64,000 nt of DNA, taken from Photorhabdus caribbeanensis (lineage in GTDB: Bacteria; Pseudomonadota; Gammaproteobacteria; Enterobacterales; Enterobacteriaceae). Position numbers and translations under genes: made by a program. Numbering within the stretch: the stretch's first letter is position 1; every line of letters begins with the position of its first letter. Of the stretch, positions 1 to 9,600 are shown one piece after another. The stretch is taken from the NCBI RefSeq assembly GCF_018448885.1, contig NZ_RCWB01000032.1:1-64000 (forward strand), read 5' to 3'. Under the pieces are notes generated by a model that saw only the letters and a list, made by a program, of their open reading frames with translations, was not told the DNA's origin and made no database searches.

Positions 1-440
1 CATCCAGTCCTTTTTCACCAAAGGTTATCGTGCCTTTTTTCACTGCTAAGGCTGCTAACGCTCCGTCTTTATCAAATACCGGTTTTCCAGTCGATAAGGT
101 GACTGCCGGGGTATTAACAAAGCCACAGCCATCACAGGTAATGCCGTTCGGGTTAGCAATGAAGACACTGGCTTTTTGTCCCACGACTTCCAACAAACCT
201 TGCAGATTTGAGGCTAAAGTCCCCACCACTTCATTAATAATCAGCTCCGCCGACTTACCGTTAAAGTGAGGGTTTGCTTTAATTGGTCCTGCCAGTACGG
301 ATTGTGTAGCACCGGTAGCATTATTTAGTACCAGCCCTAAAGCCCCAACATTAAACTCCTGATAATAGTTATGAGAAACACCATTGAGGTTAGGCGCCGC
401 AATATGGACAATAGGGAGATTATTTCTCACAGCAACCCGT
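1..440 (-). repeat. TPS-domain repeat, copy C (internal)
   Basis: Third in-frame copy, preceded by the same KLADKQ linker and containing ANPNGITCDGCGF. Its downstream end lies at the window edge. Confidence 0.85.
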
Positions 441-3400
441 GCCTGCTTATCTGCAAGTTTAATCCCTGGCATTCCACCTGCTATTTCGGGGATATTGATT
501 GTCAGCCGGGGTACACTGCCTAACCCGAGGTCAATCAGCACAGAAGTCACCGGGGTATACTTCTCTTTAGCTGAGTACAACACGGAGCTGTTTTCGGCGA
601 TTGCAACTGCCCCTTCGGCTGACAAGATGGCCTCAGTATGAGTGATATTCCTATCAGCAATCACAGTTAAATTGTTGCCGGCATCGACCTTGCCGACATC
701 AAGCGAGTTACCGCTTGTCAGGGTAATATCTTTCCCTGCGGTCAAGGAAATGCCTTCTAGATTTACCCCCGTGCCAGCATGGATCTCAATATTTTCATCC
801 GCTTCCAATTGACTGAACTGACGCAAGCGCTGGTTAATGAGTTCCCGTCTAGCGTCATCATTCTGTGCATCACTATTCGTACTGTTCTGATTATCACTAA
901 ATTTAGCTAAACTAGGGGAGAGAAAAATCCTAATCCCCTCATTGCTAGCCAAAAAGATATTTTTCACTCCGTTAGTCAGCACATTTTCAAGAGAAATTCT
1001 TCCATCAGCGATCAAGCTGATATCGCCTTGCGTTGCGGTCAAATTGGCAAGGTTAATTTCCTTACCTGATTCGGTGCTCACCAGACGGATTTTATTGGCA
1101 TATATCCCCCCCAATGGCCGGCTATCAATCGCTTCCCAAGGGTTATAATCTTCCCCTGTTATGGGGACAATGGTCCCGCGTTTGAAATCAATCTGGTTAG
1201 GACCTTGTGTCAACGTCAGGTTTTTCGCCTGTAGTTTACCGTTAAGCTTAGTGATCCGGCTGATAATATCGACATAATCCTGTGCCGTTGCATCCAACCC
1301 CTTTTCACCAAAGGTTATGGTGCCTTTTTTCACTGCTAAAGCATCTAACGCTCCATCTTTATCAAACACCGGTTTACCGGTCGATAAGGTGACAGCCGGG
1401 GTATTAACAAAGCTACAGCCATTACAGGTAATACCGTTCGGATTGGCGATGAAGACATTGGCTTTTTGCCCTACTACTTCCAATAACCCTTGCAAATTCG
1501 AGGCTAAAGTCCCCACCACTTCATTAATAATCAGCTCCGCCGACTTACCGTTGAAGTTAAGATTCGCTCCAATTTGCCCCGCCAGCAAAGACTGCATATC
1601 ATTGGTAGAATTATTGAATACCAATCCTGAAGTCCCAACATTAAACTCCTGATAATAGTTATGAGAGAGGCCATAAGCATTAGGTGCCGCAATATGAATA
1701 ATAGGGCGATTGTTTTTAGAGGTGATTCGTGTTTGCTTATCCGCGAGTTTAATCCCTGGTACTTCACCTTCTACTTCTGAGAAGTTTATTGTCAATTGAG
1801 GAGCGCGGCTTAGCGCACGTGCAATCAGCGCAGAAGTGACTGGCGTATACTTCCCTTCAACTGAGTTATACTTTCCTTCAGGTGAGTGCAACTCGGTGTT
1901 GTTTTTGGTGAGTGCAATCGTCCCTTTTGCTAATAAAGTCGCCTCAGTATCAATAATGTCACCGCCAGCATTAACGGTTAAATTGTTGCCGGCAGTGATG
2001 GTACTTTTTATTATCGGGAATTGAAATTGTGAGTAGGATTGTTCATCGTCATCGGTATCCTCATATTCATCTACATCATAATGCTTCTCATAGCCATTTC
2101 CATGTTCATTTTGATACTCATAGGAATCTTCCGTACTAATATCAATAGTACCACCACTTGTCAGAATAATATCTTTCCCAGCAGTCAAAGAAATGGTTCG
2201 TAGATCAGCAACCTTTCCAGCATGAACTTCAATATTCTCATCCGCTTCTAGACGACTGAGCTTGTGCAGACGATCATTAATTATCTCTTGTTTAGTCTCA
2301 TCATCTAATTGAATACCTTCAGTGCTACTCTGCTCATCATCAAAATCAGTTAAATCAGCATAGGAAGAAATTTCAATCTTCTCATTGGCAGCCAAAAATA
2401 TATCTCTCGCTCTGTTAATCAGAATACTTGAAATATTAATATGGCCATCGGCGATAATGCGTAATATGTTATCAGCAGAAATAGTTGTTAATGCACGTAT
2501 TCCTTCCGGGGTATAGTCGTCTCCAGATTCAATAGAAAGAAACCCCTCAGAAAGCAAGGTCACATCTCGACCTGAGATATCATAACCATCCACATTAAGA
2601 TGTGATTTGCTATCCAGCACGACATGGTTCCCTGCTTTTAAATTTCCTCGGCCTAAATATAATCCTCCGGCACCAATGGTTAGATTTTGTTCTGCCATCA
2701 TTGATGCATTATTGACTAAACCTTCGGCGGTTAGGGTGATGTTTTTCCCTGCGATTAAAGCTAAATCAGTGGGTTTCCTTCCTTCTTTAAAATGTTCCTT
2801 ATCCAAATCAAAACGAAATGTATCTTTAAATGTCGCCGTCAGATCTCCACCAGCACTCAACTTACCAATGATATTTCCCTGACTGTCTTTTATTGCTTTC
2901 GCTGAAAACTTTTTACCTGTCAGGCTGAGATTTTGCACCGCGCTTAACTCGCCAACATTATTTATCTCGTTAGCTGTAATGGTGTTGTTTTTACTCGCGG
3001 TAATAATGGGGTTACTTTGCTTGGCAGGGTTTACGTTATCAAGTTTAGTCGCTTTAATGGTGACATCACCACCAGCACGAATTTGCCCTTGATTCCGCAG
3101 TGTTTCGGTGGTCAATATCAGATGTTGACCCGCTTGCACCTTGCTTTTTGCCGCCGTTTCAATGGCTTTGCTGTTGATATTGATGTCCGTCTTGGCCTGG
3201 ACCTCCCCCAAGGTAATATTACCATCGGCGGTTAAACTGATATCGTCTTGAGTTGTGGTCAGATTGGTAAGATTAATACCAACACCAGCCTCCGTTCCCA
3301 CCAGGCGGATTTTATTAGCATACATTCCACCGATAGCCCGAGTATCAACAGCCAGTTGCGGCGTTTCTCCTTCTCCCGCTATAGGTGTTGCGGCCCCGCT

Positions 3401-4069
3401 CTTGAAATCAACCTGGTTCGCCCCTTGTGTTAGTGTCAGGTTTTTCGCCTGTACTTTACCGTTAAGTATCGTGGCACGACTGATAATATCGACATAATCC
3501 TGTGCCGTCGCATCCAGCCCTTTTTCACCAAGGGTTATGGTGCCTTTTTTCACTTCTAAAGCCTCTAACGCCCCGTCTTTATCAAACACCGGTTTACCGG
3601 TAGATAATGTGACAACCGGAGTATTAACAAAGCTACAGCCGTTGCAGGTAATGCCATTCGGGTTGGCAATGAGAACATTGGCTTTTTGCCCCGCCACTTC
3701 CAACTGGCCTTGCAGTTGTGAATCATTGGTACCAATCACCTCATTAATGATCAGGTCTGCCGACTTATCCTTAAGATTAGGGTTCGCCTCCATTGTCCCT
3801 GTCAGTATGGATTTCGCATCACTAGTAGCATTATTTAACACCCCCCCGGAGGGTCCCACATTAAAGTCCTGATAGATATTATGGGAAATCCCCGCTCCAT
3901 TAGGTGTTGCGATATTCACAACAGGAATTTCTCCTTGCTGGACGACATGTGTTTGACCATTGGCAGCTGCAATGCCCGCACCAATTGCCGGGTGCATTGG
4001 ATACACAGCCATCAGGTAAGTCAGCAGATAACTCAGATATTTCATTTTAGGGGGGTGTTGTTCGGACAT
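1..4069 (-). CDS. TpsA-type two-partner secretion haemagglutinin/adhesin, N-terminal part (runs off window)
   Basis: Open minus-strand frame from ATG 4069 to the window edge (1356 codons, no stop found in the stretches read). The N-terminus has an extended hydrophobic signal (residues 9-35), then a TPS domain with NPNL (96-99) and NPNGI (136-140) motifs, the signature by which a TpsB pore recognises its exoprotein. Two further full TPS domains follow in the same frame, with NPNGI at 876 and 1306, separated by beta-helix repeats of FHA type (DISLTADG-like units). An acidic, Tyr-rich stretch lies near 2040-2130. It should be secreted through the outer membrane by the TpsB encoded 30 bp upstream. 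The C-terminal (effector or adhesive) part is outside the window, so it could be a haemolysin, a CdiA-like toxin or an adhesin. Start ATG 4069 has only a weak AAGAAAAG upstream; ATG 4045 is an alternative. Confidence 0.9.
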   Translation of the reverse strand, partial: MSEQHPPKMKYLSYLLTYLMAVYPMHPAIGAGIAAANGQTHVVQQGEIPVVNIATPNGAGISHNIYQDFNVGPSGGVLNNATSDAKSILTGTMEANPNLKDKSADLIINEVIGTNDSQLQGQLEVAGQKANVLIANPNGITCNGCSFVNTPVVTLSTGKPVFDKDGALEALEVKKGTITLGEKGLDATAQDYVDIISRATILNGKVQAKNLTLTQGANQVDFKSGAATPIAGEGETPQLAVDTRAIGGMYANKIRLVGTEAGVGINLTNLTTTQDDISLTADGNITLGEVQAKTDININSKAIETAAKSKVQAGQHLILTTETLRNQGQIRAGGDVTIKATKLDNVNPAKQSNPIITASKNNTITANEINNVGELSAVQNLSLTGKKFSAKAIKDSQGNIIGKLSAGGDLTATFKDTFRFDLDKEHFKEGRKPTDLALIAGKNITLTAEGLVNNASMMAEQNLTIGAGGLYLGRGNLKAGNHVVLDSKSHLNVDGYDISGRDVTLLSEGFLSIESGDDYTPEGIRALTTISADNILRIIADGHINISSILINRARDIFLAANEKIEISSYADLTDFDDEQSSTEGIQLDDETKQEIINDRLHKLSRLEADENIEVHAGKVADLRTISLTAGKDIILTSGGTIDISTEDSYEYQNEHGNGYEKHYDVDEYEDTDDDEQSYSQFQFPIIKSTITAGNNLTVNAGGDIIDTEATLLAKGTIALTKNNTELHSPEGKYNSVEGKYTPVTSALIARALSRAPQLTINFSEVEGEVPGIKLADKQTRITSKNNRPIIHIAAPNAYGLSHNYYQEFNVGTSGLVFNNSTNDMQSLLAGQIGANLNFNGKSAELIINEVVGTLASNLQGLLEVVGQKANVFIANPNGITCNGCSFVNTPAVTLSTGKPVFDKDGALDALAVKKGTITFGEKGLDATAQDYVDIISRITKLNGKLQAKNLTLTQGPNQIDFKRGTIVPITGEDYNPWEAIDSRPLGGIYANKIRLVSTESGKEINLANLTATQGDISLIADGRISLENVLTNGVKNIFLASNEGIRIFLSPSLAKFSDNQNSTNSDAQNDDARRELINQRLRQFSQLEADENIEIHAGTGVNLEGISLTAGKDITLTSGNSLDVGKVDAGNNLTVIADRNITHTEAILSAEGAVAIAENSSVLYSAKEKYTPVTSVLIDLGLGSVPRLTINIPEIAGGMPGIKLADKQARVAVRNNLPIVHIAAPNLNGVSHNYYQEFNVGALGLVLNNATGATQSVLAGPIKANPHFNGKSAELIINEVVGTLASNLQGLLEVVGQKASVFIANPNGITCDGCGFVNTPAVTLSTGKPVFDKDGALAALAVKKGTITFGEKGLD
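1291..1730 (-). repeat. TPS-domain repeat, copy B (internal)
   Basis: Second in-frame copy. It starts from a KLADKQ-containing linker and repeats the whole TPS domain, including ANPNGITCNGCSF. The offset to copy C is exactly 1290 bp (430 codons), and the B and C copies look about 90 percent identical at DNA level, which suggests a recent duplication. Confidence 0.85.
3511..3950 (-). repeat. TPS-domain repeat, copy A (N-terminal)
   Basis: First copy of the TPS domain in tpsA. It aligns with copy B at an offset of 2220 bp (740 codons), from the IPVVNIATPN region through NPNGITCNGCSF to GEKGLDATAQDYVDIIS. Confidence 0.85.
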
Positions 4070-4099
4070 AATAGGATATCTTTTCTTATAAGAATTAAC

Positions 4100-5806
4100 T
4101 TAAAATTCAAATGAAACGGCGGCATAAACCGCCCACGCATCAGGCTTAAGAATATGTGGATAGTACAGCGGCTTACCGATCATCAACTGGGATGACAACT
4201 CACGCCGTGTCAGCGTGACGCCAAAAGCGCTACCCAGTAAGTGGGCTTCTTCTATTCCATAACAGGATTGTCCAACCAGATAACCATAATCCAATGCACC
4301 AGTGAGTGTCAGCGCCCCTACCTTACCCATGTTAAGTTGATGAGTGACTTCCTGACGCCAATAAAGCCCCTGATTACCACTCAAGGACTGTGCTTTATAT
4401 CCGCGTACCGAGTACAATCCTCCGAGTGACAATCGTTCAGGAGATAGCAGATTGTCAGGACTCAATTGACCATAAAATGAGGTCAAATAGGCGGTATTAG
4501 AGACAATTGGATAATAATAACTGCTACTTAAATTGAATTTACGAGACGAGTTTCGCGTTGCAACGGGAGGCAATGTCACAACCTGCCCATACTCAAATGT
4601 GGGGTTAAACGTGAAATAACCTCTCCCAAGTACGGCACTGTACCGGGAACTAACATAGGCAGTTTTTACCACTGGACTACTCACTGCGAGTTTTTCACCA
4701 GCAATAGCATTTTTCACTACCTTATGGCGGCCGCCTAACTGCAAACTTAGCTTCTGTTTTCCATCCCGGTAAAGGGTACGACTGGTATCAACCTGGTGAG
4801 TTTGGTTTTCACTATCATAGGGGTAAGTGTTATACATGGACGTCAACGCTTGCCGTGAAGTATTACGAAAATAGTGATAACGCGCGGTCCAATAGCCATA
4901 AGGAACACTTACCGATAAGACCAGATTGCGACTGTGGTGTGCTGACCTAAAATCCGTATCCTGTGCCCAAGAAAGAGACCACTGTTCCCCAAGACTTAAA
5001 GGGGCATCCAACACTAATCCAGTGCTAGCCTGATATTCACCAGTACCTTTTTGACCACTGTTCTCTATGCTTAACTGTACTTTTCCGGGAAAATGGCTGA
5101 CCTGTTGCCTAATGTGCACTATGGAATAACCAGGCTGTATGCCGGGTTGGATATCAATGGTAAATTGGGAAGAAGTCAAGCGATTGAGCTGTTCCAACCC
5201 TTGTTCAACATCTCGTAAGTTCAAAACCTTACCCGCCATTCCCGGAAATAGCATCTTTGCCATACGCGGTAGTTCGCCATCAATTTCGACAGATTCAACC
5301 CTACCTTCTATCATCGCAATATGGAGCTTACCATCCGCCAAGTTTTGCTCGGGCAGTTGCGCTTGCGAAGTGATATAACCATAAGTGATATAAGTATTAG
5401 TCACCGCCCTCACCAGTTGCTTGAGTGCAGCAAGCGTGACACAACGATGCAAATAAGGCTGAATTAGCGTGCTCTGTGCAGAAGCAGGTAAAGATTGAGC
5501 ACCTTGCAACGTAATTTCATTAATGATGACACACCGGGTATCAACAGTTGAGGTACCATCGGCCTCCTGCTCAGATAATGACAGGGATTTCTGTAGATCC
5601 TCACGTTGTTGCTGAGCATCTTCAAGTAGTGTTTTTTGTTGCTGACGCTGGCTGTCCAGTACCGCGGAAGAATTTTCCAGATACTGCGCCTGCTGTTGCT
5701 GTTTTTGATGAATAAAGGGTAGCTCATCTGCCTGTACGGATTGTATGGAAAATACAGCCCATCCGACCAGACCTATTATTATTCTGCTGGGAATTACCAT
5801 TGCCAT
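4100..5806 (-). CDS. TpsB outer-membrane translocator (FhaC/ShlB/HecB family)
   Basis: Outer-membrane beta-barrel pore that secretes the downstream TpsA. Residues 1-26 form a signal peptide ending near VQADE. A Gln-rich coiled-coil plug-helix region follows (about 30-85), then a POTRA_2-type domain with two Cys (about 90-165), a ShlB-type domain, and a C-terminal barrel ending in Phe (SFEF), the usual outer-membrane barrel signature. The barrel region contains the SLGGLYSVRGYK stretch, matching the conserved VRGY motif of the family. About 568 residues is normal length. ATG 5806 is preferred; an in-frame TTG at 5818 and an ATG at 5800 are alternatives and none has a good ribosome binding site. 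tpsA follows after 30 bp, so the two are an operon. Confidence 0.93.
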   Translation of the reverse strand: MAMVIPSRIIIGLVGWAVFSIQSVQADELPFIHQKQQQQAQYLENSSAVLDSQRQQQKTLLEDAQQQREDLQKSLSLSEQEADGTSTVDTRCVIINEITLQGAQSLPASAQSTLIQPYLHRCVTLAALKQLVRAVTNTYITYGYITSQAQLPEQNLADGKLHIAMIEGRVESVEIDGELPRMAKMLFPGMAGKVLNLRDVEQGLEQLNRLTSSQFTIDIQPGIQPGYSIVHIRQQVSHFPGKVQLSIENSGQKGTGEYQASTGLVLDAPLSLGEQWSLSWAQDTDFRSAHHSRNLVLSVSVPYGYWTARYHYFRNTSRQALTSMYNTYPYDSENQTHQVDTSRTLYRDGKQKLSLQLGGRHKVVKNAIAGEKLAVSSPVVKTAYVSSRYSAVLGRGYFTFNPTFEYGQVVTLPPVATRNSSRKFNLSSSYYYPIVSNTAYLTSFYGQLSPDNLLSPERLSLGGLYSVRGYKAQSLSGNQGLYWRQEVTHQLNMGKVGALTLTGALDYGYLVGQSCYGIEEAHLLGSAFGVTLTRRELSSQLMIGKPLYYPHILKPDAWAVYAAVSFEF

Positions 5807-5818
5807 TAATTGAACCAA

Positions 5819-6178
5819 TAAGATTCTTAATCTTTACTAAATAATTATAAGAAAAATTTGAGGAAGGCTATTATGGTTAACATTGTTTAACTCTTAACCC
5901 AACAAATTAAAATTCAATCACAAAGTAATATTTTTAGTTTATTTCACCACAAATATAACAAAAAATCAATTTATTAGTGAAATTAAACATATATTGTATA
6001 ATAATCATTCATTAAAAGCAGGGGGCTATAAGAAAGCTCAAAATATCGGCTCATGCCAAAGTGGGCAATAATGTCAGTAAGGCTTACCACTACCAGGAAA
6101 TATCTCAAGATACTTTTTACCTTGGAAAAAAGATTTTGCAGCAAGGGGAGAAAAAGGGTTAATTAATAGCAAATCGTG
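5819..6178. other. AT-rich intergenic region, probable tpsBA promoter
   Basis: About 360 bp without a recognisable gene. The part next to 5819 should hold the tpsBA promoter. From about 6030 a short plus-strand open stretch can be translated, but I recognise nothing in it; it may be further IS debris. Confidence 0.4.
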
Positions 6179-6564
6179 CCCCGAAAACCCAACTGTTCGA
6201 GTTGCACCTATTATTGAAGAGAAAATTTTATACTTTGTAGAAATTTGAAAATCTCTATACCTGAAAGCTACAGTGTTCTATACCGTCACAGCCTTAACCT
6301 GCTTCCTCAGAATCTCAGAAAACGCTAAGTCAAATTGATTAAACGATTTGAAAAGAAAATATCGAGGCATCAATTATATCGTTGAGAAATTCCCTTTTAG
6401 GATCAAAAATTTTACTAATGACTGAACGATATAAGGAGACGTAAATTTAAAAACCAAATTGGCTGAAATAGGAGGGGAAGGCGTTTTACCACTATCACAA
6501 ACCATATGGTGACTTGAAAAGTAAAACGCCTTATGAAACTTTGATTGAAAAAATGAGAGCTTAA
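6179..6564 (+). pseudogene. Decayed IS481-family transposase fragment
   Basis: Several frames must be joined to read one protein. In order they give IIEEKILYFVE (about 6210), TVFYRHSLNLLPQNLRKR (about 6270), KRFEKKISRH (about 6340), IVEKFPFRIK (about 6375) and finally YHKPYGDLKSKTPYE...LIEKMRA with a stop at 6562-6564. These follow the order of IS481-type integrase-core transposases (HTH part, VEKMPFRI near the DDE core, C-terminal RPHG/KTPYE). Frameshifts and an in-frame TAG at 6469 mean it is dead. It lies between the tps operon and the last gene of the PKS/NRPS locus. Confidence 0.65.
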
Positions 6565-6600
6565 AAATGCTCTGTCAGGGAAGGTCTGAGATCTAACATG

Positions 6601-9600
6601 TTATATTGCGTAATTAGCTGATTTTTTTACCCTCTTATTCTTCATTCTTTGCTTTGCAAGTTGGCTAGCTGGAGTTCGATGTTGTGATGATGCTACTTCA
6701 TTTTCTTGAGTGTGATTCAATTTAGATGCCACTGCATTTTCTAGTTTCGACACGGTGCTGTAGGTAAACATCATTGATATAGGAATATCGTGATAGATAC
6801 GTTGCTTAAGCCTTTCATTGATTTGAACGATATCCAATGATGTGGCCCCAAGTGCAAAGAAGCTGCAATGTTCATCAATTTCAGAAAGCCCGAGCTGGTG
6901 TTGTACTTCTTCTGAAATTATCTGTTTAATTGAAATGCTTTTATCTACGATCCCATTTTTAGTCTCTGCCAAAGTACTGGCTTTCTCTTTTTCCGAAGTA
7001 TTTAATCTTTCCTCAATGGGTATGACAGAAACTAATAATCGTTGTTGCGTCTCCTGTGAAAGTGCTTGTAAAAATACGGCTTCACCTTGCTGATTGGTTA
7101 ACCCTGCTGTGGATGCGTCAATTTTCATATTTCTCGACGCCATGCCCACTTCCAGCCAGCGATCCCAAGCGAGAGAATAGACCTTGAATTTTAGATCTCG
7201 TCTATCAGCAATAGCGTCGAGAAATGCATTAGCAGCAACATAAGCAGATTGCCCAGGAGCGCCACAGTAAGAAAGTAATGAAGAACATAAGACCATCGAA
7301 CTTAGCTGTTTCTCTTCAAAGTACGATATCAGGTTCATCGTTCCTTCTACTTTAGCCGTCATGATCTTGCGATGGGATGATATATCTGGTTGCATAATCA
7401 ACGCCCCGGCATCCGAGCCCGCGCTATGGATCACCATATTGATGGCCCCGTAATCACTTTCCAGACATTGTAACGTGTCGAAAAGTTGGGTTTTATCTGT
7501 AACATCCAATTGTCGCAGTATCACTTCGCCACCGAGTTGTTCAACCTTCTCCAAACACTCAATTTGTTCAATTAATGCCGATTGCTTCTTGTTTTCCTTG
7601 ATACTTGCCCATTGTGAACGTTCAGGAATCGCTGTTCGAGATGCAAGCACAATACGGGCCTTATAATGTTGTGCCAGGCTTTGCGATAGCTGCAAAGCAA
7701 TTCCCCCCAATCCACCACTGATTAAGACTAAACATCTCTCATGCAATCCATTACATTGTTGACGAGTTTCAACGCTTTTACTCGGCAGTGCTTTGAACTC
7801 AGGCAACCAAATTTGGTTATGTCTTATTGCCACTCGATAATTAATATCAGAACTAACTAAACGACGAAGTAAAGATTGGGTTGAATTATCCTTTGCTAAT
7901 TCGTCGAAAGAGATGTCAATTTGATAGCCATAGTGTTCTTGATGCTCGTGGTTGATTGACTGTATTAAGCCTTTCAGTAATGAAAGAGCTGCATCAGTGA
8001 CTTCATATCCGAGCACATTCTCAATTTGAGGCGTTAACAAAATAAACCGAGAAGCTGCAAGTGATTTAACGGACAATATCTCTTTAATACATGGAAGCCA
8101 TTCAAGATAATGTGCTATTGGATCAGCAACAAAGTCTTCTGCATTAGGGATTAATACAAACGAACAACAGCCTGTTAGATTTAACGCAGGCAGCTTGTCA
8201 GCCTCATCGACAAAGATAACATTTTGCATTGGTAAAACATTATCGACTAGCGTTCTATTATTATCAGCTCCACGACGTGTGGTGAGAACATATATCTGCC
8301 CTTCATGTGTCATTTTCTCAATATCATTACACGAGCTTCTATACCACACGGGTTGATACAAAATATTTTGTTTTATATCCGGTGATTTAATCTGTGGTGT
8401 TCGACCTTTTACCAGTCTATCTCTGAGCTTTGTGAACTCTTTCTCAGCAAATGCGTACACAGGTAAGTGAATAAGACGACCAGATTGGCTGCTCGGCACT
8501 TGCCAGTCGCCTAATCCGACAGTACACCACAACTTAGCAATTTGACTGTAAAAATAGGCGACATCACCCTCAGGCAAATTCGGATGCCTTAGCATATTAG
8601 CAATATGTATTTGTTGATCCGGTTTTTCTTTAAAGAATTTTTGCACACAACTGGCGAGCGTGTTGCCTGGCCCTACTTCGATGAAAATAAGATCCTGCTG
8701 CGAAGAAAGCGTCTCTAAACACCCTAAAAAGTCGACTTTATCTCTTTGATGAGACAACCAATATGCCGGTTTTCTAATTTCATTGTCGTCATGCCAATCA
8801 CCAGATAGGTTTGACAAAATTGGGATACCTACAGAATTAAACGCGACGGTTTGCAATACCTGTTCATATTCATCCTGTATTTCATCGATCGTTTTAGAAT
8901 GGAACGCATGGGTAGTTTTTAGTTGACGCGAATGAATGCCCTGGAGTTGCAAGCAGGATTTCAGGTTCTCAATATCTTCGATAGAGCCAGACAATACTGT
9001 CGACTCTTTACCATTAACCGCCGCAATTTCTAAACTTCGCTCCAATAGCTCTGCCGCTTGCTCGTTTGATAAAGGTACGCTTAACATAGCGCCTGGAGAC
9101 ATTTTCGCCATCAATTGTGCTCGCCTACCAACCAAAAATAGAGCATCTTTTAGCGTAAAAACCCCTGCAATAGTCGCCGCCGCATACTCACCCAGACTGT
9201 GACCTAGTAATATATCAGGCTGAATACCCTTTGATTCCATTAATCGCGTTGTCGCGTATTCAATGATGAATATAGCAAGCTGTATGATTTCGGCAGGAAA
9301 CGCATTAGAACTTTCCGGTTCCATTAAGTAGTTTCTTATCTGTTCTCTTTTTTCATCGTCCAACAGCGATAAACAGTGTTCTACTTGCTCTTTAAAAACC
9401 GACTCACGGAGATATAAACCTAGCCCCATAGTCTGATATTGCGAGCCTTGACCAGGATAGAGAAAAACAATACGTCTGTTTGCATGTTCACATCTACCAC
9501 GAACGAAGTCGGCTGTAGAGTATGTCCCCCTGTCGTTTGAACAAACCAATACAGATCGATAACCAAAATGTTCGCGACCATTTTGTAAGGTATGCGCAAC

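Noticed and set aside
3255-3872. Plus-strand open frames across the tpsA region
   Set aside because: They are antisense shadows of the long minus-strand tpsA frame, which has TPS motifs and consistent in-frame repeats.
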